A stretch of 64,000 bases of DNA, taken from NCBI RefSeq assembly GCF_001704415.2, contig NC_030808.1, forward strand, positions 137,345,089 to 137,409,088, given 5' to 3'. The stretch's first letter is position 1. Each line of letters starts with the position of its first letter. Below the pieces are notes generated by a model that was given only the letters and a program-made list of their open reading frames with translations, did no database searches and was not told where the DNA came from. This DNA is from Capra hircus. Its lineage: Eukaryota; Chordata; Mammalia; Artiodactyla; Bovidae. Shown here in pieces: positions 34,274 to 45,811 of this stretch. The position numbers were made by a program, and so were the translations under genes.

Positions 34274-35180
34274 TGAAGTGTAGTTGATTTACAATGTTAT
34301 GTTAGTGTCTGGTGCATAGCAAAGTGACAGATTTATATATATGTGTTCTTTTTCAGATTCTTTTCCATTATAAGTTATTATATGATATTAAATATAGTTC
34401 CCTTTGCTATATAGTAGGACCATGTTGTTTATCTCTTTTCTATATAGTAGCTTATATTTGTTAAATTTATTTTCTGTGTCTTTCAATCCATTTCTGTTTT
34501 GTAAATAAGTCCATTTGTATCATTTCTAAGTCCATTTGTAACTGGAATCTTATGATTCCAGTTTTACATTCCAGTAATACATTTTTCTTTCTCTGACTTC
34601 ACTTAGTACGATAATCTTTGGGTCCATCCCTGTGGCTGTAAATGGCATTATTTCATTCTTTTTGATGGCTGAGTAATAGTCCATTGTGGGCTTCCCAGGT
34701 GGCTCAGTGGTAAAGAATCTGCCTGCCAGTGCAAGAGATGCAAGAGACATGGATTCGTTTCCTGGGCTGGGGAGATCCTCTGGAAAAGGGAATGGCAACA
34801 CAGTCTAGTATTCTTGCCTGGAAAATTCCATGGACAGAGGAGCTTGGCAGGCTACAGTCCATGGGGTCGTAAAGAGTCAACCACGACTGAGCACACACGC
34901 TCTGTTCCATTGTACACATGTATATCTTCTTTATCCATTCATCTGTTGGTGGACATTTAGGTTGCATCTATATAGTGCTGCTACACTATTGGGTGTATAC
35001 GTTGGAGTGCATGTATCTTTTCAAATTCAAGTTTTCTCCAGTTCTATGCCCAGCAGCACGATTGTTAGATCATACGGCAACTCTAATTTTTAGTTTTTTA
35101 AGGAACCTCCATACTGTTTTCCAGTGGCTGCACCAATTTACTTTTCCACCAACAGTGTAGGAGGTTCCCTTTTCTGATTG
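34274..35180 (-). mobile_element. Older L1 ORF2 C-terminus and 3' end, reverse
   Basis: GTTGATTTACAATGTTATG, CTATATAGTAGGACCATG, CCATTTCTGTTTTGTAAAT, GGCTGAGTAATAGTCCATTG, TGGACATTTAGGTTGCATC and GGAACCTCCATACTGTTTTCC follow the L1 3' UTR and ORF2 3' end in reverse. A Bov-tA and the young L1 insert into it. Frames at 34550-35160 belong to these repeats. Confidence 0.92.
34688..34905 (+). mobile_element. Bov-tA SINE nested in L1, with TSD
   Basis: GGGCTTCCCAGGTGGCTCAG head to GAGTCAACCACGACTGAGC. TCCATTGT at 34680-34687 and 34906-34913 duplicates L1 sequence. Confidence 0.92.
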
Positions 35181-35251
35181 GACCCTTTTGAATTGTTATG
35201 TTCACTAACTTATCTCTATGACACTTTATTTGTTTCTTTGTGAGTGTTTTT

Positions 35252-35440
35252 TAAAATTAATTAATTAATTTTATTTGGACGATAATTACTTTACAATATT
35301 ATGATGGCTTTTGCCATACATCCACATAAACCAGCCATAGATGTATACATGTGTCCCCTCCATCCTCAACCCCACTCCCACATCACTCCCCACTCTATCC
35401 CTCTGACTCTGGGTACCCTTCCTAATGCATCAGATTTTTG
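35252..35440 (-). mobile_element. L1 3' UTR fragment, reverse, with TSD
   Basis: AATTAATTAATTTTATTTGG, TTTTGCCATACATCCACATA and CATCCTCAACCCCACTCCC. GAGTGTTTTT flanks it at 35242-35251 and 35441-35450. Confidence 0.85.
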
Positions 35441-35450
35441 GAGTGTTTTT

Positions 35451-36928
35451 ATTAAGTCATGTTATTTATGTAAGACTTTCTAGTTGTTTAAAATAACTAA
35501 TCTGTTAAGAGATCTGAACAGATAAGTCTTAATGATAAGATAATTTACCCCATAGGTTCCATTGGTAAATGAAGCTTAGGGATATATAGTTAGAAATTTT
35601 TAGAGCTCAGTGATCAAACAATGGACATTTTAAAGACCCATTTACAGGAGATGCCTGAAGCTAAATAGCATTGCAGTGGTTTTTATGTGGCGGATCAGTG
35701 AGGAAGGATTTTCCTCCTTGGGTGATTTATTATCAAATATGGATTCACTGGATATTCAGCACAGGATGTCACCTTAATCTCAGGTCCAGACTGAGGTGTG
35801 AGCTTCTATTCTTATGCTACTTTTCACAGCCCTGAAAGGAAAAGGTGTCCTGGTGGCTAATTATTACTCTATCTTGTTATTACTGTCACAACAAAATGGT
35901 ATCTTGCTTGAATTAATCATCAGTCCATGTGGTGAAGATTCCTTCCTGGGACTTAGCAACTTATTAAACAGTTGAACTACAGTTTTGTGGAGAGTGGTGG
36001 TTATCACCCAGTGTCTGCTGCCATCATGCTCTTGTAAGTAACAGGAGACTGTGGTCTCTATACCTCTCTCACTGTGGTTCCTTTGCTTCAAGTCCAGCAT
36101 CCGTGAATACTGCATAGAATTAGTTCATATTTGATTTTCATCTTTACAAAGACTGTTGAGGAAAAGAACAAAATAAGTTTCACCTAAAATAGCTTTATCA
36201 GAAATGATAGTGTTTTTTTCTTTATTACCTATTAATTTTTCAGTTTTGGATGTTTAATCCTTTCAGATATTTAGAAGCCAGTTGCTAAATCCTTCACCAG
36301 CCATTACACAACCAGGTCATTTCTTTGGCGCCAACTTGGAAATAATTTCCTTGATCATTTATGTAGTTTTCCCTCCTGAGCTTCCCTTATTTACTCTTCC
36401 CTTTAGATATTGTGGAGCCTGGGATGCTAGGTAAAATTCTGATAATCATTTCAGGAGACTACTTAGGGGGACAGATTTCTTAGTTCTTTTTTGTGCCCTC
36501 CTCCTGTACTCTCAAATAAATAAAACCAAAGCCAGAAAACAAAGAACCAAAAAACTTTTTCTTGGTGTGTCTGGCTGCAACTGCCACAAATAGGCTGATC
36601 TCTTAAAGAAAAAATAGCTTAGGTAAACTCTGTGAAAGTTTTTGTTGTCAGTGTTGGGTTTTTGTTTGCTTGTTTTTATATGAACCATTTTTTTTAATTG
36701 GAAAAGTAAACCATAGTCATAGTATTAAAAAAATCAACCCCATAACAGTGTATTTCTCTCCCTACTCAGACACCTGACCCCAGATACTTCTGTTCAAGTG
36801 ATAGAAATGCTGATAACAAATAAGGCCTTCTTACAGGAGAGAAAGATGAGGCAGTTAGTTATTTTGTAGCATTTTTAACTACCTCATTGGTTTTATCTTC
36901 CCCTAAATCAATGAATTTCCAAATTCAG
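35451..36928. other. No gene recognised
   Basis: About 1.5 kb. An antisense frame of 83 codons (35864-36115) has an ordinary amino-acid composition but no known family. The rest is AT-rich. Confidence 0.4.
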
Positions 36929-37378
36929 TGATTTGTGCCTGAAGATGCGGTGGTGACTCTCCAGAGACAGGAAGACACGCTTATGTAAATCCACTGGTTC
37001 TAAGGATTCTATGAGTCTTTTGGCTTCAGTTGAAAGTGTGACTGCAATGGCTTTGTTCAGTTTCCTCCTGGAAAACAGTATTGATATCAGTCTGTCTGAC
37101 ATCCTGGAATAGTTCCTTGGCTTCTCAGACATAAAGGAGAAAAATCAAGGACAAATGCTTATGTAACTTTATTCTTCCTTGTTCTCAAATCCCAGCAATG
37201 ATCATGTTGGATTTGGACAGAAGCTTCTTTGCCTTCAACATATCCATCACTTCATGAATTAAGTTATATATGCATACAAGATATTGGCTTTCAGTTACTG
37301 AACAGCTTGTCACTGGGTAAATACTTAGGTAGAAGACTTTGAAATTGCAAGACTTTACTACATATTTTGAACTTTAAA
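36929..37378 (-). repeat. Unclassified duplicated sequence, copy 2 (uninterrupted)
   Basis: Homologous to 30177-30559 plus 32889-32950. It lacks the BovB chimera, so the stretch GTAAATACTTAGGTAGAAG near 37316 represents the pre-insertion site. On the minus strand, pieces such as KAKKLLSKSNMIIAGI and LSTEAKRLIESLEPVDLHK can be read but stop codons interrupt them. Homology fades outside these limits. Confidence 0.8.
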
Positions 37379-38469
37379 GGGTCTTCCCTCCGCTAAGTTA
37401 AAATTACTTGTGATCCTAGAAATACTCCAAGAATTGAATGTTACATGGGAAAGGGGATAGGAGAGAATGAAAGGAAGAGAGAGCATTCCCTTTTTTTAAT
37501 AGTGACAGCCTACGTTTTATTTTGTTTTAAACTCAACTATATATTTTAGAGGTCTTTCTATATCAACATCCATAAGTCTACTTTATTCTTCATCACAGCT
37601 GCATAGTATGGATAAGTTATCATCTCTTTTGGCTATTCTTTATCAGTGGACATTTCAGTTATTTCATTCATTCATTCATTTTGACTGTTAAAGTCATGAT
37701 GTAGTGATTGCCCTTATTTGTATACCTCATACATTGTGTATTCTTGTCAAATAAAACTCTGTGCATGCTACACATAAATGTCTTCATATGCAAATATGAT
37801 ATAACTGCTTGTATACTCAAGCAAAAGCATTAAGAATTCAGTTCTGCACCACCCTAATTTCTTCACTTTACAAACTATCTTAGGATGGCAGCAGGTACAG
37901 AGCCATCTCATTCTTCAGGTTTTCTTGCCTTTCCCTCCATAGATGTAGATGTCAAGGTGTTGTTTCTACAGTGAAGACGTTCAGTCCTGCAGAAGTAGCA
38001 TGAGTAGATGCCCCCTGGATATGAAACAAATGGGCTGAAGAGGTTGGAGCGAGTGGCAGGCATGCTTGTTGTAGTGCAGAAGACTGGGCTCTTGGCCATG
38101 GGAGAGACAATGGGGTAGTGGAGCCCAAGCCCTCATTCTCTGAGTGGAGGAACTGGACATCCAGGCAGGGTCATTCTCGTGCCAAAGTCACTTATCCAGT
38201 GAGGGGCAGAGCCTCCCCGTTCTCCACTCAGGGCTTTTTCTACTACCCGTGGAAAACTCCATGTATGTCTATTTCTTGTTTGCTGACTCCTGTTATTTAT
38301 TATTTCTCTTTGTGACCTTGACTAGGTTCTTTTGACCCAGTTAAAGGGATATTTAAACGTCATCCCACTCAACTTCTAGAACATAGTTGAAATTTGACAG
38401 GCAGTTTTGTCTTGCAGGAGAGAGTTTTGCCAACTTCTCTAAGGCCCCCATCTCAGTTTAATAATAATA
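37379..38469. other. No gene named; GC-richer block at 37.87-38.25 kb
   Basis: Mostly AT-rich with a short CATT repeat at 37664-37682. Bases 37870-38250 are GC-richer with open frames on both strands (minus 37908-38099; plus 38118-38335). The composition resembles retrocopy or exon sequence, but I recognise no protein and the frames are short. Confidence 0.35.
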
Positions 38470-38790
38470 ATTTCAAAATCATTGTTAAAAAAAGTGATAT
38501 AACTTCGGGAAAAAGGAGAGGAAGGGGAGAGTGAGACAAATTGGGAGATTAAGGTTGACATATATACTATCGTGTATAAAACAGCTTGTTAGTGGGAACC
38601 TTCTATAAAGCACAGCGAGCTCAACTTTGTGCTCTGGGATGATCTAGAGGGGTGGGAGGGAGGTCTGAGTGGGAGGGGATATATGTATACATATAGCTAA
38701 TTTACTTCATTGTACAGCATAAATGAATACAGCATTGTAAAGCAGTTATATCCCAATAAAATATGTATCTCTATATATAATCTTAAAAAA
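38470..38790 (+). mobile_element. L1 3' end, forward
   Basis: GATTAAGGTTGACATATATA, AAGCACAGCGAGCTCAAC, GATGATCTAGAGGGGTGGG, CATTGTACAGCATAAATG and TTATATCCCAATAAAATATG follow an L1 3' UTR to its polyadenylation signal. Confidence 0.85.
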
Positions 38791-39849
38791 TAACTTTGGG
38801 GCAAAAATGATGGTTCTCTGTCTTTCTCTCTCTCGCATCCCATTTGAAGATGCTTAGGTGATGGGGAAATAGTGTGCAGCCAGGCCTGGTCCTATTGATA
38901 TAGTATGGGGGAGGGGAAGAAGCAGTGGCGACCTTAATGAACCAGATCACATCTGCGTGGGCCCTTTTCTTGTGAAGATCAGAGAAGAGAAGATGCTGCT
39001 TGGTATTCTTTCTCAGCTGAACTCAGGCTCCAGGTGGACAGGCATCTTTCAGAATCATGAGCTGAGAGTACTGTGGTGAAAGGAAGATGTTCTGTCAGGA
39101 AATATCCATCGTCATTTGAATGTGCATGTTATAAATATATACACTCATGCATTTGCTATATTTATATATATGCATGCCATGTACATATATGTATATGTGT
39201 GTACAAGTGGGGCACATTGATTTTACAGTGTATGGCTGTGAAGGGAAGAAGATAAGGACTCACTCAACCCTCTTCCATGTAGGGAAAAAAAACAAAAAAC
39301 AACTGTATTAATAAGATTTGAGAACAGAAAGTTCTGACAGAAGCAAGGATGTTTGTCTTCCTAAAGTGAGAGAGCTCCCACAGGACAGATTATCTCCAAA
39401 TACCCACTTTCTATCACAAGCAGGATTTTAATGACAGCCCTTCTTCTGTTTGTTTACATGGGGGCATCTCCACTGACACTGGTTGCCATGGTAATTTGAA
39501 GCAACTGATCTGGGCCTGTAGTTTAGGATAATATATTTTGAATAGGCAGGGTAAATAAGGAGCCCAGAGAATGCACATTTGTGGCCTGGCATCTTGCTAA
39601 TCTGTGCTGAATTCTTAGGGTTAATTAAAAAAAAAAAAATCAATGGTGTACTGTGTGAACCAATTTCTTTTGACAAGATAGGTGCTTGAGACATGTCTGC
39701 TTTTCCTAGGTAATTGTTAAATAGATCTGCAGATTAAATTGACCTTAGAAATAAATAGTCACACTCATTCTTCCATGGTGATGCTAACTATTCAAAACCT
39801 TCCGAGTTTCTTGGAACAAGATTCCCATGTGGGAAGACATGTGGAAGCA
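38791..39849. other. No gene recognised
   Basis: AT-rich with ATATAT-type simple sequence around 39130-39200. No repeat family assigned. Confidence 0.4.
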
Positions 39850-40110
39850 CTCACTCATGTCCGATTACCTGGGTTTGAATCCCAGCTCTGCCACTTACTG
39901 GCTGGGAGACCTTGAGAAAAGTATTTAAAGTTTTGGGTCCTCAGCTTTCTTACCTGCTATTGGGAATGATAATAGTCTCCCTCATTTGGGGTTGTATTGA
40001 AGAAAAATTAATTGATATACAGAAAGCACTTAGAATTGTGTCTGATCCATACTACAGGCTACATAAATGTCAAATACCACCATCATATTTCTGTTATTAT
40101 TATCATATTT
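39850..40110 (+). repeat. MIR SINE, well preserved
   Basis: ACCTGGGTTTGAATCCCAGC, TCTGCCACTTACTGGCTGGG, GACCTTGAGAAAAGTATTT, AATGATAATAGTCTCCCTC, AGAAAGCACTTAGAATTGTG: nearly the full MIR consensus order, forward. Confidence 0.88.
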
Positions 40111-41009
40111 AATTTTTATTGGGAAGACTTGACTTTTTTTCTCCATCCTACACTTTGATGAACTCAGGGAGAAGAAAGACAATAGGTTCCTAGAGTGGAG
40201 TCTGAGTGGAAGCTTGAAATCTCAGAAATTCTTTGAGATAACCTGAAAATCTTCTTGAACACATCTGAGAACCTCCAGCCTTTCTTTCTTCTCTTAAACT
40301 CAGATTATGGTAGCTTTTGAAGTTTTGAAGTAGCCATCATTCCACTAATCAGTTATTAAAGTGTTTTTTCTCCAAGCCACTGGATGCACTGAGATTGTGT
40401 ACTCGGTCACACTCTGCTACTACAACCAGTTGGAGTTTTTTGAGCCAGGAGATGAGTTAGGGAGTGTTTGTACATGTGAGGGGGAGAAGATGGGACCAAG
40501 TTGAGTTATGGACCTTTGTTACTTTCTAATTCCTTTTTTTAAATTTTTTTACAGTATATGAGAAAGCTTATTTCAGGAAAGATTAAGAGTAAAACTTGTG
40601 GTGCAATGGTTTCTTAGGAACTGTGATCTCATAATGGCAGAGCTGGGATGAGTCCATTGGGAATATTTGCTTTTACACTCTGCAGGTAAAAAATGGAAAT
40701 GGACCTGCAGGGCCAAGCACAACTCTAGCATAGTAGGACTTTGGTAAATGAATCCAGATGACCCTCTGGGGCCAAAAGGAAAGCATTTAAACTCATAAGG
40801 AATTACTATTTGCTCATTAAAGCTTAATATTATTACTGGGGTTTTTTGACTCTAATGATATCATAGGGAATCAGAGAAGCAGTCAAGAGGGTGCTCTTTC
40901 ATGGTATAATACGTATAATTACAGATGCTTTGTTTGCCCTTGCAGAATTTAATTCCCCTTCCTATCAACTAGACATAGCTTTTTTTTTTTTTTTTCACCA
41001 GTAAATCTC
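40111..41009. other. No gene recognised
   Basis: Single-copy-looking, AT-rich, with a T16 tract at about 40980-40996. Confidence 0.4.
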
Positions 41010-41390
41010 AGCTGAAGTAAAGTTCTGAGACTTTTAAAGCTAGATCCTAAGAAGCCTTGCAGATTCTACCTTGGAACACTCTAAGAAATCCAGTTTCCTG
41101 AGATGACCGTGTTGGACTAGGTCCTGGATTTAACATAATCAGATGAATCCCTGTCTTCCAGCCATCCCTACTACAGTTCCAGACAAGTTAAGGGAAGATG
41201 TCTTAGACTCACTAGACCAGCCTCTTCACCATATAAGCACCAGTAGATGGCCTCATCTATGCCACTGAGCAGAGCCCTTCCCAAATTTCCCACTCATAGA
41301 ACCAGTGGTATACAATGAAATGGTTGTTGTTTTAACACACTAAGTTTTGAGGCAACTTATTAAGCAGGAATAGATATTTAGGAAATGCCC
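41010..41390 (+). mobile_element. MLT1-type MaLR LTR relic
   Basis: The last part, GTTGTTGTTTTAACACACTAAGTTTTGAGGCAACTTATTAAGCAGGAATAGATA (interrupted here), has the typical MaLR 3' LTR order. Upstream AGCCTTGCAGATTCTACC and AGACTCACTAGACCAGCC fit an MLT1 body. Confidence 0.65.
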
Positions 41391-41621
41391 TTACCATTTA
41401 TGTCTCCATTGTTAACAGGGGCTGGCAACGACCCTCCACCAACCCCTATACACAGAGATACTAACACATACCACTTTAATTTTACAATTCCCTTCTAAGC
41501 GATCTAGGCAGGTAATTCAGTCTAATGTGAAACTTTGGATACTGGATGAATTTTGAATTTGGGGAATGGAGAAATCAGTAAAGAGCAGCACCACCAGTTA
41601 ACCTGTGCAGCCTAGGGGCAG

Positions 41622-41788
41622 TGCTCAGTCGTGTCTGACTCTTTGCAACTCCATGGACTATCAGTCCATGGAATTCTCCAGGCCAGAATACTGGAGTGCT
41701 TAGTTGTTCCCTTCTCCCTCCCAGAGATCGAACCCAGGTCTCCCACATTGCAGGCAGATTCTTTACCAACTGAGCCACCATGGAACCC
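41622..41788 (-). mobile_element. Bov-tA SINE, reverse
   Basis: CTCAGTCGTGTCTGACTC, CAGAATACTGGAGTGC, GATCGAACCCAGGTCTCCC, TTTACCAACTGAGCCACC. Internally shortened, with probable TSD GGGCAGTG / GGGACAGTG. Confidence 0.92.
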
Positions 41789-42391
41789 AGGGACAGTGCA
41801 ATTTGGTAAAAGATGACTGGGGATGGAGCAGCCTGGGGAAGGTGCAACGTAGGGAAAAATGATCATCTGTATCACCTCAAATTGTTTTTAAATAAAAGTC
41901 TAAGAAGCTATAATATATACACCTTGCCCTGATGTTTCATAGAAAATCAAACAAATCTTTTACTCTTTTATCAGAGTGGTTACACCAATTTCTAAGGAAA
42001 AATGTAGCAAGGAAGTGGCAGGTAATGAGACCTAATCAGAAAAGGAATGAATATTAGTAAACAAAGTACTGGTCAGAATATACTGGACTATGCCACTCTA
42101 GCAAACTCCAGATCTCAGTGACTTTATACAGGTAAAGCTTTTCTCCTGCTTTTCCATAGGTCCAACTCAGGTTGGTGTGTGGGGGTGTCTCCATTTATTG
42201 AAGTTACTGAGGGACACAGAATAACTGGGCTTCACACAGTTTATGCTTCCACCATGTCCTGAGCCTTAGGAAAGGGAAATAGCAGCTCACATGTGGTTCT
42301 TTAAGCTTAATTTGGACTAAAAGAGAGACTTTCCATTCACACTTCATTGGCCAAAGCAAGTTATGGGGTGTGTGTGTGGGGGGGGTGGTGG
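41789..42391. other. No gene recognised
   Basis: 42060-42390 (ATACTGGACTATGCCAC, CATTTATTGAAGTTACTG, CTTCACACAGTTTATGCTTCC) looks like an old LTR or L1-like relic, but I cannot assign it. G-rich GT/GGGG at 42368-42393. Confidence 0.3.
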
Positions 42392-42592
42392 TGCATGCTA
42401 AATCGCTTTAGTCATGTCTGACTCTGTGACCCTCCAGGCTCCTGTTGTTCATGGGATTCTCCAGGCAACAATACTGAAGTGAGTTGCCATTTCCTCTTCC
42501 AGGGGATCTTCCTGACCCAGGGATCTAACCCACATCTCTTGTATCTCTTTCATTGGCAGGAGGGTTCTTTACCGCTAGTGCCACCCAGCTTA
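42392..42592 (-). mobile_element. Bov-tA SINE, reverse
   Basis: AAATCGCTTTAGTCATGTC, CAGGCAACAATACTGAAGTG, CCAGGGGATCTTCCTGACC, CTTTACCGCTAGTGCCACC. Confidence 0.9.
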
Positions 42593-42654
42593 AAAAGGGC
42601 AGAGAGTTCTCCTGGGAGAAGGTAGAATGGGTAACCCTTGGTGAGGAGCACTGG

Positions 42655-42860
42655 TTATGACAACAAGTGTGTATTATGGGACAGGCATTCTACCAGGCAT
42701 GTCTCACTGAATTCTAACAAAACTCCATTTTATAGGTAGAAAACAGGCCTATGGAGTGAAGCAAGCTGTCCATGGTCACAGCTGATACTTATAAGGAGGG
42801 CCTGAGACCTGAGTCCTTGGATTAGATTCCAAAGGGCAGACTCTTTTTGACATGATACTT
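42655..42860 (-). repeat. MIR SINE relic, reverse
   Basis: GGGACAGGCATTCTACCAGG, AACTCCATTTTATAGGTAG, ATGGTCACAGCTGATAC and GAGACCTGAGTCCTTGG give the MIR order in reverse. Confidence 0.65.
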
Positions 42861-43371
42861 AACCAAGCATATTCATATTACTGAGGAACAAGAACAGACA
42901 AAAGGAAGTGAGGAGAATTTGATAATTATTTGTATTTTGCAGCAACTTTCATCTTAATAAGGCACTTTGCTTTTCCTTTGACCTATGCAGTGAGATACAT
43001 TGAGATGCTTGGCAAGTTACAGAGGCCTCACTGTGCTCACGGCACTGTTCTTGATCCGTGGGCAAAAGAAAGAAATTAGAACACAGTATCCTTGTACAGT
43101 TTATTATATTCTAGTAAAAGACATACTTTAAAAGAATAAGGATTCCTTTTATATACAAATATGTGCGGAACTTGCTCAGATATAAATATATATTGTTCCA
43201 AGCAGATTTTAGAACAGTGGTTCTTAATTTTTTTAATGTTCTCAAAGCCATTCTCTTTCCTATAAAAGTAAACTTGCATACTTGAACATTTTTCACAGTT
43301 TCTAGGTCTCCACAAATGCATTTTCCTCTAGAAGCTCATCCATTTGCTCAAGACTCCATGATTTAGTTAAT
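42861..43371. other. No gene recognised
   Basis: AT-rich. The lysine/tyrosine-rich antisense frames at 43076-43321 reflect composition and have no motif. Confidence 0.4.
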
Positions 43372-43647
43372 TATTCATTGGAAAGACTGATGTTGAAGCT
43401 GAAACTCCAATACTTTGGCCACCTGATGCAAGGAGCTGACTCATTTGAAAAGACCCTGATGCTGGGAAAGATTGCAGGCGGGAGGAGAAGGGGATGATAG
43501 AGGATGAGATGGTTGGATGACATCACTGACTCAATGGACATGAGTTTGAGTAAACTCTGGGAGTTGGTGATGGACAGGGAGACCCGGCTTGCTGTAGTCC
43601 ATGGGGTCGCAAAAAGTTGGAGATAACTGAGTGACTGAACTGAACTG
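43372..43647 (+). mobile_element. BovB 3' fragment
   Basis: ATTGGAAAGACTGATGTTGAAGC to GAGTGACTGAACTGAACTGA: the last 275 bases of BovB. Confidence 0.92.
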
Positions 43648-43699
43648 ATACAGTTTTAAGTTCCTAAAGCTGTAACTACCCCATATCAGGTGCTTGCTG

Positions 43700-43700
43700 C

Positions 43701-43731
<31 letters not shown>

Positions 43732-43880
43732 ATATATATATATAATATATATATATAATATATATATTATATATATAATATATATATTATATATATAATA
43801 TATATAATATATAAATATATATATTTTAAATCAACTGTACAGTTGATGTACAATGATTTGGGTATACAGCAAAGTGAATG
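43700..43880. repeat. CT/TA microsatellite abutting an L1 scrap
   Basis: (CT)n at about 43701-43714, then about 110 bases of (TA)n with regular TAATATAT interruptions. Right next to it, 43826-43880 (CAACTGTACAGTTGATGTACAATG) looks like a reverse L1 3' UTR fragment. Confidence 0.9.
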
Positions 43881-44329
43881 AATGGGAAGAGAAGGAAGGA
43901 ATATTTAGATGTAGTTCTAATATATGCTCATCCTTATATGACTGTCACTCAGAAGTATGGTCTGTATTTTCTCTGGGGCATCTTAGAACAGTTTTGTTGT
44001 TGTTGTTCATGTTCATAGCGTGAGAACTGGGCCCCATGGAACTGAGAGAAGATCAATGACTGAATAGAGAATAAAGCAATGGATTGATTTTAACTGTCAG
44101 AGTAGTTACTTTTAGGGTTGTTGCTGAAACATGTAACAAATGCTGTGGGAAGAAGATACTTTATCATCTACCCTTGACTGAGCATCCACTAAGCACCAAG
44201 CACTTGTTGGGTGGGCACTTAAGAAATAGAAATTAAAGGGAAAATTATGATCTTGAGAGGCCCTTAGTCTAATGGATGAAGCAGAAGGAAACAACTACCT
44301 ACAATGCATTGTGAGAACAGCAGCAGGGA
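43881..44329. other. No gene recognised
   Basis: Single-copy-looking. Antisense frames 44112-44489 have no motif. Confidence 0.4.
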
Positions 44330-44760
44330 CTTGAATGACTTGGAGTAAATGGTGTTCCTGGATCCAGTTCTTGTGTGTGTGTGTGTGTGTGTGTGTTTGG
44401 CAGGGTCCTTCCTCATACCAACATCTTGCTGGTGTCTGATAATTCAGTTCTGACACTCTCTTCCTGGAGATAGATATGAGAAGATACAAGAATCTGGGCT
44501 CATAAAATCTTTGGAAAATAACTGTTTTAAGGCCTTATTCTGCAAGGTTTTCTCAGAGCACAGAGTATCTCATTCCTGATCTCCACCCTAAATTCCCTCA
44601 CAAGATATTGAGGTTCAGTGGCTGCAGTGGCCATTGACTCAGTTCCTGCAGAGGCAGATGGCAGGTGCCAATTTTCAGTTGGCAGGGCCCCTTCAGGGTC
44701 ATAGACTCCATGAAACTATGGGTGGTATTTGATTACCATTTTGTCCCACGGTGCTCAGAA
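44330..44760 (+). repeat. Old interspersed repeat, family unknown (copy A)
   Basis: Resembles 59090-59330 along its length: TATGAGAAGATACAAGAATC, GGCCTTATTCTGCAAGG, GAGCACAGAGTATCTCA and GGCAGATGGCAGGTGCC each have a counterpart there. A (GT)n microsatellite lies at 44374-44397. The shared order suggests an old LTR/ERV-like or LINE-like family. Confidence 0.55.
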
Positions 44761-45384
44761 TGCTTATTCCAGGTATGGCAAAGATTTCACTGATAGCCCA
44801 CTCAGTGTGCTATTATTGGACTAGGCCTTATTAGTGCCAAAAGACTCTGGACTACCTGTTTTACTAGTCTCTTACAGTCCAGGAAAATACTCCCTCTTGT
44901 TGCCTCTTCCCATATTTAGGGTTATACTAATACAACCATTGATCTCATATGAAGCTATATATCATCATTTTATCAGAGGTTCACATTGGTAATGGAAGAA
45001 ATAATTTTGTAAAATAGGCAAAATAAAAAATAATATAGCTAGCAGTATTCATAAGGTCATAAGTAAGATTTTAAGAACTTCCATTAGGTGCAGCCGGTAT
45101 ATCATAGATCATCTGGCTTTGTCTGCTTGCTATCAATCCTGTGTTTAAGGGAAATTATATATTTACGTTGTCCAAAAGTTTCCGAGTGCAATTTTCTAGT
45201 GTTACTAGGCTGGTTATCCCTAGTATGGTTTAGTTTTCTCCAACGTAAGGCAGCCTTCAAATTTATATAACCATAGTCTGGTGTTAACTTCCTGGTTGTA
45301 GATCATGGAACATCTGATCTTCATCCAAAGATGGATTACTGAGTTAAACTTCAGAAACAAACTTAAAGTGTCCTTTTAATAATT
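44761..45384. other. No gene recognised
   Basis: AT-rich. The 60-codon frame at 45088-45270 has no motif. Confidence 0.4.
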
Positions 45385-45395
45385 CAATTAAACCT

Positions 45396-45800
45396 GCAGT
45401 TCAGTTCAGTTGCTTAGTCATGTCCGACTCTTCGCGACTCCATGTATTTCAGCACGCCAGGCCTCCCTGTACATCACTAACTCCTGGAGTTTACTCAAAC
45501 TCATGTCCATCGAGTTGGTGATGCCATCTAACCATCTCATCCTCTCTCGTCGCCTTCTCCTCCCACCCTCAATCTTTCCCAGCATCAGGGTCTTTGCCAG
45601 TGAGTCAGCTCTTTGCATCAGGTGGCCAAAGTATTGGAGTTTCAGCCTCAACATCAGTCCTTCCAATGAATATTCAGGATTGATTTCCTTAAGGATGGAC
45701 TGGTTGGACCTCTTTGCAGTCCAGGGGACTCTCAAGAGTCTTCTCCAACACCACAGTTCAAAAGCATCAGTTCTTCTGTGCTCAGCTTTCTCTATAGTCC
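45396..45800 (-). mobile_element. BovB 3' fragment, reverse, with perfect TSD
   Basis: Bounded by CAATTAAACCT at 45385-45395 and 45801-45811. It covers the BovB 3' UTR and the end of the ORF. The antisense 105-codon frame (45418-45735) is the C-terminal end of the BovB protein, still open. Confidence 0.96.
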
Positions 45801-45811
45801 CAATTAAACCT

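Noticed and set aside
34010..34291. Separate insertion of two L1 fragments
   Set aside because: A single near-perfect 18-base TSD encloses both segments, so one inverted insertion is simpler.
30177..37378. Duplicated sequence as a functional cytokine-like gene pair
   Set aside because: Both copies have in-frame stops and indels, one is split by a LINE, and I cannot match the peptides to any family.
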